A DNA stretch of 34,123 nt from Microbacterium yannicii PS01 (GCF_000304335.1 NZ_CAJF01000039.1:1-34123); one strand, 5' to 3'; positions 23,525 to 31,765 are shown, counted from the first letter of the stretch. Program-made: numbers and translations. The notes: generated from the sequence alone by a model not told the origin.

Positions 23525-24856
23525 GTGTCCACACCGAACGTCCCCGCGACGCCTGCCGTCGAGGCGAAGAACATGTTCAAAGTCTTCGGGCGCCAGCCGA
23601 AGGCCGCCGTCGAGCGACTGCGCTCCGGCAGCACGCGCGCCGAGGTCGCCGACGCCGGCACGGCTGCGGTGATCGATGCCAGCTTCACGGTGCAGCCCGG
23701 CGAGATCTTCGTGATCATGGGGCTCTCCGGATCAGGCAAGTCCACCGTCATCCGCATGCTCAACGGACTGCTCCCGCCCACCGCGGGAGAGGTCCTCGTC
23801 CAGGGGCAGAGCGTGACGAACGCCTCGGCGAAGGCTCTGCGCGGCATCCGGCGCCGTTCGATCTCGATGGTCTTCCAGCACTTCGCGCTGCTGCCGCACC
23901 TGACCGTGCTCGACAACGCGGCGTACGCCCTCGAGATCCAAGGGGTGGGCCGCGAGGAGCGGCGGACGCGAGCGCGCGAGATCCTCGAGAAGGTCGGACT
24001 CGGCGACCGCGCCGACGCGATGCCCGATGAGCTCTCGGGCGGGATGCGCCAGCGTGTCGGCCTCGCGAGGGCGCTCACCGCGGGATCCGACATCCTGCTC
24101 ATGGACGAGGCGTTCTCGGCGCTCGACCCGCTCATCCGACGCGAGATGCAGGAGCAGCTCGTGGAGCTGCAGCGCGAGCTCGGCCGCACCATCGTCTTCA
24201 TCACGCACGACCTCAACGAGGCGATGTTCCTCGGCGATCGCATCGCGGTCATGCGCGACGGCCGCATCGTGCAGAACGGCACGCCCGAAGAGATCCTCAC
24301 CGACCCGGCGAACGACTACGTCGCGCAGTTCGTGCAGGACGTCGACCGTGCCCGCGTGCTGACGGCAGGCTCGGTCATGGCACCGCCGGTCGCCACCACT
24401 CCGGTCAGCGCCGGCGTGCGCGGCGCGCTGCGGGTCATGCGGGACCAGCAGGTCGGCGCCGTCTCGGTGATCGAGAACCGCCGTTTCGTCGGGACCGTCA
24501 CCGACCGCGCCGTGATCCGCGCCGTCAAGGACGGACGCACCGATCTGCGTTCTATCGTGCGGCGCTCGCAGCCGGTCGTGCACCGCGACGACCCGCTGAC
24601 CGATGTCGTCGAGCGTTCCGTGGAGAGCCCGGTGCCGGTGCCCGTGGTCGACGACAGCGGCCGGCTCGTGGGCGCGATCCCGCGCGTGACGCTCCTCGCG
24701 GCGCTGGGCAACGTTCCCACCGTCACTCGAGAGAACCCCGTGATCGAGGCGCCGGCGACGGTGCCCGCCGCCGAGCTGACGCAGACCCTCGAAGAGATCA
24801 CCGACTCGCCGGTGACGACGCCGCACGTCGTCTCGGCGACGGAAGGAGGAGTGTGA
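23525..24856 (+). CDS. Glycine betaine/proline ABC transporter ATP-binding protein with CBS domains
   Basis: A 443-residue ATPase of the OpuAA/ProV type. Walker A is GLSGSGKST (about 74-82), Q-loop VFQHFALLPH, signature LSGGMRQRVGLARAL, Walker B ILLMDEAFSALDP and switch ITHDL. The LSGGM-Q variant and the N-terminal F-K-V-F-G segment (KVFGRQP) are typical of quaternary-amine transporters. Two CBS repeats (about 285-395) follow; in OpuA these sense ionic strength or c-di-AMP and gate uptake. GTG start with GAGG at six-base spacing. The stop overlaps the permease start (TGATG at 24854-24858). Confidence 0.94.
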   Translation: MSTPNVPATPAVEAKNMFKVFGRQPKAAVERLRSGSTRAEVADAGTAAVIDASFTVQPGEIFVIMGLSGSGKSTVIRMLNGLLPPTAGEVLVQGQSVTNASAKALRGIRRRSISMVFQHFALLPHLTVLDNAAYALEIQGVGREERRTRAREILEKVGLGDRADAMPDELSGGMRQRVGLARALTAGSDILLMDEAFSALDPLIRREMQEQLVELQRELGRTIVFITHDLNEAMFLGDRIAVMRDGRIVQNGTPEEILTDPANDYVAQFVQDVDRARVLTAGSVMAPPVATTPVSAGVRGALRVMRDQQVGAVSVIENRRFVGTVTDRAVIRAVKDGRTDLRSIVRRSQPVVHRDDPLTDVVERSVESPVPVPVVDDSGRLVGAIPRVTLLAALGNVPTVTRENPVIEAPATVPAAELTQTLEEITDSPVTTPHVVSATEGGV

Positions 24857-25797
24857 TGGGAGACTTCCGCATTCCCCTCGGAGACTGGGTCGACGCGTTC
24901 GTCGACTTCCTCAGCGATGGACTCGGATGGCTGTTCGACGGCATCGCCACCATCCTCTCGGTCGTCTACGACGGCCTCGAGTGGACGCTGCGCACACCCT
25001 CCTTCTGGGTGATCATCGCGATCTTCGCCGTGCTGGCCTTCGCGGTGAAGGGCGTCAAGCTCGCCCTCGGCACGGTGCTCGGTCTGCTCCTGATCGTCTC
25101 GATCGGGCAGTGGGAGAACGCGATGGACACCCTCGCGCTCGTACTCGTGGCATCGGCGATCGCCATAGCCATCAGCATCCCCGTCGGGATCTGGGCGGCA
25201 CGCAACGAGCACGTCTCCCGTGCGGTGCGCCCCGCTCTGGACTTCCTTCAGACCATGCCGGCGTTCGTGTACCTCATCCCTGCGATCATCTTCTTCGGCG
25301 TCGGCGCTGTGCCGGGAATGATCGCGACGATCATGTTCGCGCTCGCCCCGGGTGTGCGGCTCACCGAGCTCGGCATCCGCGGCGTGGACAGAGAGATCGT
25401 CGAGGCGGGGCACGCCTTCGGTGCAACCCCAGGCCGCATCCTCCGCCAGATCCAGCTGCCGCTCGCGATGCCCAGCATCATGGCCGGCGTCAATCAGGTG
25501 ATCATGCTCAGCCTGTCGATGGTGGTCATCGCCGGCATGGTGGGCGCGGGCGGCCTGGGTGGCGAGATCGTGCGGGCGATCGGGCGCATCGACGTCGGAC
25601 TGGGCTTCGAAGCGGGGGTGTCGGTCGTGATCATCGCCATGATCCTCGATCGCCTCACGTCTGCGCTCGCTGCTCCGCGCGTCCGCCGCCGCGGCGCCGC
25701 GCGGTTGACCGCCGGAGGGTCAGGCGCCGCCGACGCTGTCGACGAGGTCGAGCGCGAGGCCGCGAGCCCGCGCCGGCAGCCCACCGCGCTCGGCTGA
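24856..25797 (+). CDS. Glycine betaine/proline ABC transporter permease (ProW/OpuAB type)
   Basis: A 313-residue inner-membrane permease. The ABC transporter 'EAA' loop EAGHAFGATPGRILRQIQLP is at about 182-201 and the conserved DFLQTMPAFVYLIPAI segment at about 128-143. An AGGAGG six bases before the ATG at 24856 decides the start over a GTG three bases earlier. It forms the membrane channel with the CBS-ATPase, with one-base overlap. The last 12 codons lie in a 16-bp tandem duplication that straddles the stop codon (25785-25815). Confidence 0.94.
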   Translation: MGDFRIPLGDWVDAFVDFLSDGLGWLFDGIATILSVVYDGLEWTLRTPSFWVIIAIFAVLAFAVKGVKLALGTVLGLLLIVSIGQWENAMDTLALVLVASAIAIAISIPVGIWAARNEHVSRAVRPALDFLQTMPAFVYLIPAIIFFGVGAVPGMIATIMFALAPGVRLTELGIRGVDREIVEAGHAFGATPGRILRQIQLPLAMPSIMAGVNQVIMLSLSMVVIAGMVGAGGLGGEIVRAIGRIDVGLGFEAGVSVVIIAMILDRLTSALAAPRVRRRGAARLTAGGSGAADAVDEVEREAASPRRQPTALG

Positions 25798-25815
25798 CAA
25801 CGCGCTCGGCTGACA
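25785..25815. repeat. 16-bp tandem duplication across the permease stop codon
   Basis: CGCGCTCGGCTGACA occurs at 25785-25799 and again at 25801-25815, period 16. The first copy contains the in-frame TGA (25795-25797). The second is non-coding. Confidence 0.85.
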
Positions 25816-25954
25816 GGCGGCGCGGCGATCCGGCCGCGGCACCTGAAGCCCTTGAAGACCAGACGGGTTCATCAGCCCGTCGGAGGTGTGCGAGACACGC
25901 GCGCCTGACAACGACCGATCCGCGCACAGCACGCGGATGGAGAGGACGTCACAC

Positions 25955-26866
25955 ATGATGACCAAGAGAAAGCACCTCGCGACCGGGATCGCGCTGTTCG
26001 GCGCGAGCGCGCTGGCACTCACCGGATGCGCCGGCGGCGCCGGTGATGCCGGTGACAGCACCTCGAACGAGGGCGGTGCCGATCGCGCGATCGAGATCGC
26101 CGTCTTCAACGGCTGGGATGAGGGCATCGCCGCGTCGCACCTGTGGGAGGTCATCCTCGAGGAGCAGGGCTACGACGTCGAGCTGACGTACGCCGACGTG
26201 GCGCCGGTGTACGCCGGTCTGGCAGAGGGCGACTTCGACCTCGTCCTCGACACCTGGCTGCCCACCACGCACGCCGACTACATGGACGAGTACGGCGACG
26301 AGGTCGTCGACCTCGGAGCGTGGAACGACGAGGCGAAGCTCACCATCGCGGTGAACGAGGACGCCCCGATCGACTCGCTCGAGGAGCTCGCCGCGAACGC
26401 CGACATGTTCGGCAACGAGATCGTCGGCATCGAGCCCGGCTCGGGTCTCATGCGCATCACCGGCGACGAGGTCGTTCCCGGCTACGGCCTCGACGGCATG
26501 ACCCTGATCGAGGCCTCCACCCCCGCCATGCTCGCCGAGCTGCAGTCGGCCACCGGCGCCGGCGAGAACATCGCCGTGACGCTGTGGCGTCCGCACTGGG
26601 CGTACAACGCATTCCCCGTGAAGGACCTCGAGGACCCGCAGGGTCTGCTCGGCGAAGCCGAGGGCATCCACTCGGTGTCGTCGAAGGACTTCGGCGACGA
26701 GTTCCCCGAGGTGAACGAGTGGATCTCGAACTTCGAGATGCCCAGCGACCTGCTGTACTCGCTCGAGGACGCCATGTTCAACGAGTACGACGGCGATGAC
26801 TACGACGAGGTCGTGGCGCAGTGGATCGCCGACAACCGGGAGTGGGTCGAGGGCCTGACCTCCTGA
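25955..26866 (+). CDS. Glycine betaine/quaternary amine-binding lipoprotein (OpuAC type)
   Basis: A 303-residue secreted lipoprotein. Signal peptide MMTKRKHLATGIALFGASA with lipobox ALTGC, lipidated Cys25. The mature part is a type II solute-binding fold; NGWDEGIAASHLWEVIL, YADVAPVYAGLAEGDFDLVL and DTWLPTTHADYM match the OpuAC family, which cages the trimethylammonium group with aromatic residues. It delivers substrate to the CBS-ATPase/permease pair encoded just upstream, so the locus is a complete osmoprotectant importer. Gap to the permease is 157 bp and a GGAGAGG site lies 9 bases upstream. An alternative ATG at 25958 is equivalent. Confidence 0.94.
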   Translation: MMTKRKHLATGIALFGASALALTGCAGGAGDAGDSTSNEGGADRAIEIAVFNGWDEGIAASHLWEVILEEQGYDVELTYADVAPVYAGLAEGDFDLVLDTWLPTTHADYMDEYGDEVVDLGAWNDEAKLTIAVNEDAPIDSLEELAANADMFGNEIVGIEPGSGLMRITGDEVVPGYGLDGMTLIEASTPAMLAELQSATGAGENIAVTLWRPHWAYNAFPVKDLEDPQGLLGEAEGIHSVSSKDFGDEFPEVNEWISNFEMPSDLLYSLEDAMFNEYDGDDYDEVVAQWIADNREWVEGLTS

Positions 26867-26872
26867 GCCCGT

Positions 26873-26921
26873 CCCCGGTGGCTGGGCGAGCCGGCACGAA
26901 ACGCTCGCTCAGCGGCCGGGG
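26873..26921. terminator. Terminator hairpin of the osmoprotectant operon
   Basis: GCTGGGCGAGC (26881-26891) pairs with GCTCGCTCAGC (26903-26913) with one G-T pair; outer CCCCGG (26873-26878) pairs with CCGGGG (26916-26921). It begins seven bases after the lipoprotein gene stop and overlaps the 3' end of the convergent gene, whose stop codon is inside the right arm. Confidence 0.65.
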
Positions 26922-27883
26922 TGGTGCGGCTTGGGATGCACGACGCGCCCCGGGGCGTCTCCGGTTCCCCGCGAGGGCACCGGCCACGGCGGAGTCTTCG
27001 GCGGCGGGATCGTGCTCGGGCGCTTCACCGGAATCGGCTCGGGCTCCGGCTCCGCCGGCGCGGCCCCGCCGGACGCGGGTTCTGCCGGCGCGGTCTGCGA
27101 TGCGAGGGGCGCGATCTCGAGCATGACCTTCTTCTCAAGCACCTCGATCGCCTCGTCCGAGATCGAGATGAGCCCGTCCAGCTCCTCGCGCACGCGCCGG
27201 TAGGCGAGCTGTCGCTCCGCCGGGGTCGCCGCCTCGTCGATGGCGACCGTCAGCAGCTGCTTCGCGGTGTCGAGTCGCTTGCGCTCGACCTCGGTGAAGC
27301 TCGAGTCGCGCAGGCGTCGCGCATCGCGCTCGGCGACGTCGAACGCGACCTCGAAGTCGGCGACGGCGTTGCGGTACTCGGCGAGCTCCTCGCTCGTCAG
27401 CCGTGCCTTGGCCGATGCCGGCCGCAGGCCGTCGGCGATGCGCTTGGCCCGCAGGTACGCCGCGGTCAGGGGCTGACGTCCGTCGCTCATCGCCGGGAAC
27501 GCGATCATCTTCGCCACATCGAGCTCGTACTCGAGCCAACGCGCGGTGACCGAGTCGTGCGTCGCGAACAGGCGCTCGAGCTGCGTCGTCTGCGTCTCGC
27601 GGGCGGCGGAGCCGAGGCCGCCCATGCCGGCGGACACGGCGTCGTTCACGCTCTGTGTGATCGTCTCTCCGGTCACGGGCGGAAGGGATGCCGCTGCCAC
27701 GGGCTTGCCGCGGGCCGCGGCCTGCGCCGCCTTGAGCTCGGCCTTCGCGTGCAGGACCTCCAGCCGTCGCTTGTGGCGACGGCGAGCACCTCGCTCCCAG
27801 GCGCTCCCGGCGGACGCCAGCACGCCGAAGAGCGGGAAGGCGAGCCACCAGTAGTTCCCGAGGAAGTCCAGGATGGGCTGCAC
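26909..27883 (-). CDS. Membrane-anchored helical protein, paralogue 1 of a tandem pair (unknown function)
   Basis: 324 residues from GTG. One N-terminal membrane helix (YWWLAFPLFGVLASAG, 11-26) is followed by a basic stop (RRRHKRRLE) and a mostly helical cytoplasmic region. Residues 102-155 contain HDSVTARWLEYELD and FPAMSDGRQPLT; the same block occurs in the neighbouring gene, 29 of 54 positions being identical by my hand alignment. Helical heptad-like segments continue to about 250, then a Pro/Glu-rich, probably disordered tail (265-324) ends in HHPGR. TACCAT is exactly six bases before the GTG and there is no Shine-Dalgarno, so a leaderless mRNA is likely. I do not recognise a characterised family. 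Confidence 0.82.
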   Translation of the reverse strand: MQPILDFLGNYWWLAFPLFGVLASAGSAWERGARRRHKRRLEVLHAKAELKAAQAAARGKPVAAASLPPVTGETITQSVNDAVSAGMGGLGSAARETQTTQLERLFATHDSVTARWLEYELDVAKMIAFPAMSDGRQPLTAAYLRAKRIADGLRPASAKARLTSEELAEYRNAVADFEVAFDVAERDARRLRDSSFTEVERKRLDTAKQLLTVAIDEAATPAERQLAYRRVREELDGLISISDEAIEVLEKKVMLEIAPLASQTAPAEPASGGAAPAEPEPEPIPVKRPSTIPPPKTPPWPVPSRGTGDAPGRVVHPKPHHPGR

Positions 27884-27889
27884 CCTGTC

Positions 27890-27895
27890 ATGGTA
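27890..27895 (-). promoter_or_regulatory. Putative -10 element of paralogue 1
   Basis: TACCAT, six bases (GACAGG), GTG. The sequence CAT-N-ACAGGGTG is nearly the same at paralogue 2, so the promoter/start was probably duplicated with the gene. Confidence 0.5.
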
Positions 27896-27947
27896 ACGGC
27901 CAGACTCCGCCACCGCGCCGGGAGGTGGCTGCGGATCGGATCGCGGT

Positions 27948-28784
27948 TCAGCCGCGCGGCGGCTCGTCGGTCCGCGGCCCGGTGCCGCCCTGGCGCTTGG
28001 CGACGGCGTCGCGCACATCGGCGACGACCCGCGCCGCCTCGCCGATCGCGTCGGCCGCGCGGGGAAGCCACGTCGTGAGCGGTGTCGGCAGCGCGTCCCA
28101 CGACAGGCTCGGCACGCTCTCGCGCGCGATCCCGTGCGCGTCGGCCTCGGCGGCCGCGAAGGCGGCCTCGGCAGCCTGCACTGCGTCGCGGTAGGCGAGG
28201 AAGGTCGCCGGTGTCACCTTGTCCTGAGTCGCCTCGGCGCGCAGGGTCTGCGCTTCGCGCTGGGCGCGCAGGAAGGCGAGCGTAGGCGGATGCTGCGGGT
28301 CCAGCATCTGCGGGAACGACAGCGCCTTGCCGGCATCCGTCTCGTACTCCAGCCACTTGGCCGTGACGGCGTCGTGGCGAGCCACCAGCTCCTCGATCGG
28401 CAGCGGTGCGCCGCGTGTCGTCGTGCGGTAGCGGACGACGCTCGCCTTGAGCCGGCCGCGCGTCGCCCGCAGCTTCAGCGCGGCGGAGCGCTCGGCGAGT
28501 TTGATGTCGGCGAGCCGGCGGCGCGCGTCGTCATAGGCCCGCACCCCCGAGGGGTCGCGTCGTGTCTTGGCGACCAGGACCTCCGCCTTGGCCGCGCGCA
28601 GATCGGCTTGAGCCGATTGCAGGGCCCGATATGCGGTGCGCTCCTCGTGACGGGCAGCATCGAGCTCGAGACGCCGAGCGCGGCGTCCGCGGGCGGTCAA
28701 CCCGGCGTACGACATCGCTCCGACGCCGGCGGCCGCCGGAGCGACCCACCACCAGCTCGCCATGATGACGAGGATCGTCTCCAC
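27948..28784 (-). CDS. Membrane-anchored helical protein, paralogue 2 of a tandem pair (unknown function)
   Basis: 278 residues from GTG. N-terminal membrane helix (ASWWWVAPAAAGVGAMSYAGL, 9-29; split here only for naming) with the same aromatic WWW start and basic stop (RGRRARRLEL) as paralogue 1. A long charged helix (40-115, coiled-coil-like, with ALQSAQADLRAAKAEVLVAK) precedes the shared block at 130-183: HDAVTAKWLEYETD, FPQMLDP, PTLAFLRAQREAQTLR. It continues FLAYRDAVQAAEAAFAAAEADA, which also aligns with paralogue 1. No Pro-rich tail. TAGCAT lies six bases before the GTG. It is separated from paralogue 1 by 64 bp. Confidence 0.82.
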   Translation of the reverse strand: METILVIMASWWWVAPAAAGVGAMSYAGLTARGRRARRLELDAARHEERTAYRALQSAQADLRAAKAEVLVAKTRRDPSGVRAYDDARRRLADIKLAERSAALKLRATRGRLKASVVRYRTTTRGAPLPIEELVARHDAVTAKWLEYETDAGKALSFPQMLDPQHPPTLAFLRAQREAQTLRAEATQDKVTPATFLAYRDAVQAAEAAFAAAEADAHGIARESVPSLSWDALPTPLTTWLPRAADAIGEAARVVADVRDAVAKRQGGTGPRTDEPPRG

Positions 28785-28790
28785 CCTGAC

Positions 28791-28796
28791 ATGCTA
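28791..28796 (-). promoter_or_regulatory. Putative -10 element of paralogue 2
   Basis: TAGCAT, six bases (GTCAGG), GTG at 28784; no ribosome site. Predicted leaderless start. Confidence 0.5.
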
Positions 28797-28858
28797 TCCG
28801 CGCGTGCCGACGCCGTGGCCGGGAGTGTGCTGGAGGCTTCCGCCTCCCGCTGCACGCA

Positions 28859-28935
28859 CAGACTGCGCAGAATCGCGCGAGAATCGTAGGATCGCGGGCG
28901 GATGCTGCGAAGCCGGCGTGATTCTGCGAAGTCTG
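28859..28935. repeat. Long inverted repeat in the gap upstream of paralogue 2
   Basis: Arms 28859-28874 and 28920-28935 are complementary at 15 of 16 positions, 45 bases apart. The spacer has a nested CGCGA/TCGCG pairing. A separate short hairpin GGAGGC-TTCC-GCCTCC is at 28831-28846. It lies just beyond the stop of the 59-aa gene on the minus strand, so it may be its terminator, or a structured RNA or a protein site. Confidence 0.6.
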
Positions 28936-28948
28936 ACAACGTCAAGCC

Positions 28949-29128
28949 TCAGTACGGGCCGATCTCCATCGTGCCGCCGGAGCGGCGGCGGTCCGTCGCC
29001 TCGTAGACCGGGTTGCCGGGATCGGCGCCGGGGCCTCCCGGACGCGCCTGACGCGAGTCGTAGCTCTCGCGCGGCGGCGAGATGAAGTTCTTGATCCGCG
29101 TCCACAGGGACTGCTGCTTCGGGGCCAT
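28949..29128 (-). CDS. Small basic hypothetical protein (59 aa)
   Basis: A 59-residue protein MAPKQQSLWTRIKNFISPP then a Gly/Pro/Arg-rich, probably disordered part. A near-perfect AGGAGG ribosome site sits six to seven bases before the ATG, and the length and composition differ from chance frames in the region. The N-terminal SLWTRIKNFIS could be an amphipathic helix. No family recognised. It follows the 45-aa membrane protein on the same strand by 65 bp and may share purL transcription. Confidence 0.7.
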   Translation of the reverse strand: MAPKQQSLWTRIKNFISPPRESYDSRQARPGGPGADPGNPVYEATDRRRSGGTMEIGPY

Positions 29129-29193
29129 GAGGTCCTCCTGGCCCGAACCTACAGGCACGAGAGTCTCGCGGGGAAGCCTGCCCGGCGGGCTTC

Positions 29194-29331
29194 TCAGCCG
29201 AAGAGGAGGGCGAAGACGGTGGCGCCGCCGCCGACCAGGATGAGGGCGACGATCGTCACCCACGCGGTGATCTTGACCCGGCGCTGCCGTGTGTCGTTGA
29301 AACCGCTGTATTCTTCGTCGTCGGCCGCCAT
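29194..29331 (-). CDS. Small single-span membrane protein (45 aa)
   Basis: A 45-residue protein: acidic N-terminus MAADDEEYSGFNDTRQRR, then one membrane helix KITAWVTIVALILVGGGA to VFALLFG at the C-terminus. It begins 9 bp after the purL stop; AGGA about eight bases before the ATG can act as ribosome site. TAGGAT six bases before the ATG could also be a -10, but it includes the purL stop TAG, so both readings are possible. Likely function unknown. Confidence 0.7.
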   Translation of the reverse strand: MAADDEEYSGFNDTRQRRVKITAWVTIVALILVGGGATVFALLFG

Positions 29332-29340
29332 GAGTCGATC

Positions 29341-31674
29341 CTAGGCCGAGGGCTCCGACACCGTCGCGCCGAAGGCGGCGGGCAGCGTCGAGGTCGAGAG
29401 GTCGCGGAGCTCGGCGAGCGGCAGGGTGAAGAGGTCCTGCACCTCCAGGGCGGGCTCGTCGCCGTCTGCGGCGGCATCGGTCACGCCGATGCGCAGCACC
29501 GGGTAGCCGCGTCCCTCGCACAGGCCCCGGAACTTCACGTCGTCCTCGCGGGGCACCGAGACCAGCACGCGACCCGTGGACTCCGAGAACAGCGCGGTCG
29601 CGGCATCCACCCCGTCCCGCTCCATGATCTCGTTGAGCCAGACGCGGGCGCCGACGCCGAAGCGCATGACCGCCTCGGCCAGTGCCTGGGCCAGGCCGCC
29701 CGACGACAGGTCGTGCGCCGACGAGACGAGCGCCTGCTGGCCGGCCGCGTGCAGCAGCTCGGCGAGCTTCTTCTCGTTCGCCAGGTCGACCGCCGGCGGG
29801 CGTCCGCCGAGGTGGCCGTGGATCGTGCCGGCCCACTGCGAGCCCGACAGCTCGGTCGCCGTGACGCCGAGCAGATAGATGTTCTCGCCGGCGTCCTGCC
29901 ACCCCGACGGGATGCGGCGGGCCACGTCGTCGATGATGCCGAGCACGCCCACCACCGGGGTCGGGAAGATCGGCTGGTCGCCGGTCTGGTTGTAGAACGA
30001 GACGTTGCCGCCGGTGACGGGAACGCCGAGCTCGAGGCATCCGTCCGAGAGTCCCTCGACGGCCTGCGAGAACTGCCACATGACCTCGGGGTTCTCAGGG
30101 GAGCCGAAGTTCAGGCAGTCGGTCACCGCGGTGGGCTCGGCGCCGGTGACGGCGACGTTGCGGTACGCCTCGGCGAGGGCGAGCTTCGCGCCCTGATACG
30201 GGTCGAGCTGGCAGTAGCGGCTGTTGCAGTCCGTCGCGATGGCGAAGCCGAGACCCGAGTGCTCGTCGACGCGGACCATGCCGGCGTCGTCGGGGAACGA
30301 CAGCGCCGTGTTGCCCAGCACGTAGTAGTCGTACTGGTTGGTCACCCACGACGTGTCGGCGAGGTTCGGGCTCGCGACCAGCTGCATGAACTGACGGCGC
30401 AGCACGTCGGCGTCGAGATCGCGGGGAAGAGCGGATGCCGAGTCCTCGCGCAGCGCGTCGATCCACGTGGGATAGGCCACCGGGCGCTCGTAGACCGGCC
30501 CGTCCACGGCGACCGTGGAGGGGTCGACGTCGACGATCTGCTCGCCGTGCCAGAAGATCTGGAGGCGCCCGTCGCCGGTGACCTCGCCGAGGACACTCGT
30601 CTCGACATCCCACTTTTCGACGACCGCCAGGAAGGCATCGAGCTTCTCGGGAGCCACGATCGCCATCATGCGCTCCTGGCTCTCGCTCATCAGGATCTCT
30701 TCCGGCGTGAGCGTGGGGTCGCGCAGCAGCACCTTCTCGAGGTCGACGCGCATGCCCGATCCGCCGTTCGCCGCGAGCTCGCTGGTTGCACACGAGATGC
30801 CGGCGGCGCCGAGGTCCTGGATCGCCTCGACGAGCTCGGCCTTGTAGAGCTCGAGGCAGCACTCGATGAGCACCTTCTCGGCGAACGGGTCGCCGACCTG
30901 CACAGCGGGGCGCTTGGTCGGGCCGCCGTCGGCGAACGTGTCGGACGCGAGGATCGAGGCCCCGCCGATGCCGTCGCCGCCGGTGCGCGCTCCGAAGAGC
31001 ACGACCTTGTTGCCGGCGCCCGAGGCATTCGCGAGCTTGAGGTCTTCGTGGCGCAGGACGCCGACCGCGAGCGCATTGACGAGCGGGTTGCCCTGGTACA
31101 CGGCGTCGAAGACGGTCTCGCCGCCGATGTTCGGCAGGCCCAGGCAGTTGCCGTAGAACGAGATGCCGCTCACGACGCCGTGGACCACGCGCGCGGTGTC
31201 GGGATTGTCGATCGCACCGAAGCGCAGCTGATCCATGATCGCGACCGGGCGCGCGCCCATCGAGATGATGTCGCGCACGATGCCGCCGACGCCGGTCGCG
31301 GCGCCCTGGAACGGCTCGATGTAGCTGGGGTGATTGTGCGACTCGACCTTGAAGGTGACGGCCCAGCCCTCGCCGATGTCGACGACACCGGCGTTCTGGC
31401 CCATGCCCACCATCAGCCGGGTCTTCATCTCGTCCGAGACCTTCTGGCCGAACTGGCGCAGGTAGATCTTCGAGGACTTGTAGGAGCAGTGCTCCGACCA
31501 CATCACCGAGTACATCGCCAGCTCGCCCGAGGTGGGGCGGCGGCCGAGGATCTCGCGGATGCGCTCGTACTCGTCGGGCTTGAGGCCGAGCGCCGCGAAC
31601 GGCTGCTCCTTCTCGGGAGTGGCGGCGGCGTTGTCGACGGTGTCGGCCTGAGCAGTCTGAGAGGGGGTGGTCAC
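29341..31674 (-). CDS. purL: Phosphoribosylformylglycinamidine synthase subunit PurL
   Basis: 777 residues, the small PurL type that works with separate PurQ and PurS (neither is in the window). It makes FGAM from FGAR with ATP and ammonia. Active-site His62 lies in MWSEHCSYKSS; KVESHNHPSYIEPFQGAATGVGG (split) and two glycine-rich ATP-site repeats follow (GGDGIGGASILAS; GGLAQALAEAV). The GTG start at 31674 (TTPSQTAQAD) has GGAG nine bases upstream; the frame reaches 31743 but that part overlaps the divergent promoter. Residues 1-25 are a poorly conserved extension. It is divergent from the ArsR gene. Confidence 0.96.
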   Translation of the reverse strand: MTTPSQTAQADTVDNAAATPEKEQPFAALGLKPDEYERIREILGRRPTSGELAMYSVMWSEHCSYKSSKIYLRQFGQKVSDEMKTRLMVGMGQNAGVVDIGEGWAVTFKVESHNHPSYIEPFQGAATGVGGIVRDIISMGARPVAIMDQLRFGAIDNPDTARVVHGVVSGISFYGNCLGLPNIGGETVFDAVYQGNPLVNALAVGVLRHEDLKLANASGAGNKVVLFGARTGGDGIGGASILASDTFADGGPTKRPAVQVGDPFAEKVLIECCLELYKAELVEAIQDLGAAGISCATSELAANGGSGMRVDLEKVLLRDPTLTPEEILMSESQERMMAIVAPEKLDAFLAVVEKWDVETSVLGEVTGDGRLQIFWHGEQIVDVDPSTVAVDGPVYERPVAYPTWIDALREDSASALPRDLDADVLRRQFMQLVASPNLADTSWVTNQYDYYVLGNTALSFPDDAGMVRVDEHSGLGFAIATDCNSRYCQLDPYQGAKLALAEAYRNVAVTGAEPTAVTDCLNFGSPENPEVMWQFSQAVEGLSDGCLELGVPVTGGNVSFYNQTGDQPIFPTPVVGVLGIIDDVARRIPSGWQDAGENIYLLGVTATELSGSQWAGTIHGHLGGRPPAVDLANEKKLAELLHAAGQQALVSSAHDLSSGGLAQALAEAVMRFGVGARVWLNEIMERDGVDAATALFSESTGRVLVSVPREDDVKFRGLCEGRGYPVLRIGVTDAAADGDEPALEVQDLFTLPLAELRDLSTSTLPAAFGATVSEPSA

Positions 31675-31715
31675 GCGGCTGAGCTCCAGAGAACGGGGGA
31701 TGCCGGACGCCGACA

Positions 31716-31721
31716 ATCCTA
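31716..31721 (-). promoter_or_regulatory. Putative -10 element of purL
   Basis: TAGGAT about 42 bp upstream of the purL GTG, leaving a short leader. It is back-to-back with the ArsR-operon promoter. No convincing -35. Confidence 0.4.
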
Positions 31722-31736
31722 CCGGGGAGGAAGGTG

Positions 31737-31765
31737 TTGACATCCCGGGGCGGCGGGTCTAACGT
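31737..31765 (+). promoter_or_regulatory. Promoter of the ArsR-SRPBCC operon
   Basis: TTGACA (31737-31742), 17-bp spacer, TAACGT (31760-31765). This is the best -35/-10 pair in the window. The start site should be near 31772-31774, i.e. at the ATG, giving a leaderless transcript. Confidence 0.8.

Noticed and set aside
23170..24300. 376-codon minus-strand open frame
   Set aside because: Antisense to the osmoprotectant ATPase gene and its leader; Ser/Arg/Ala-rich composition without a domain.
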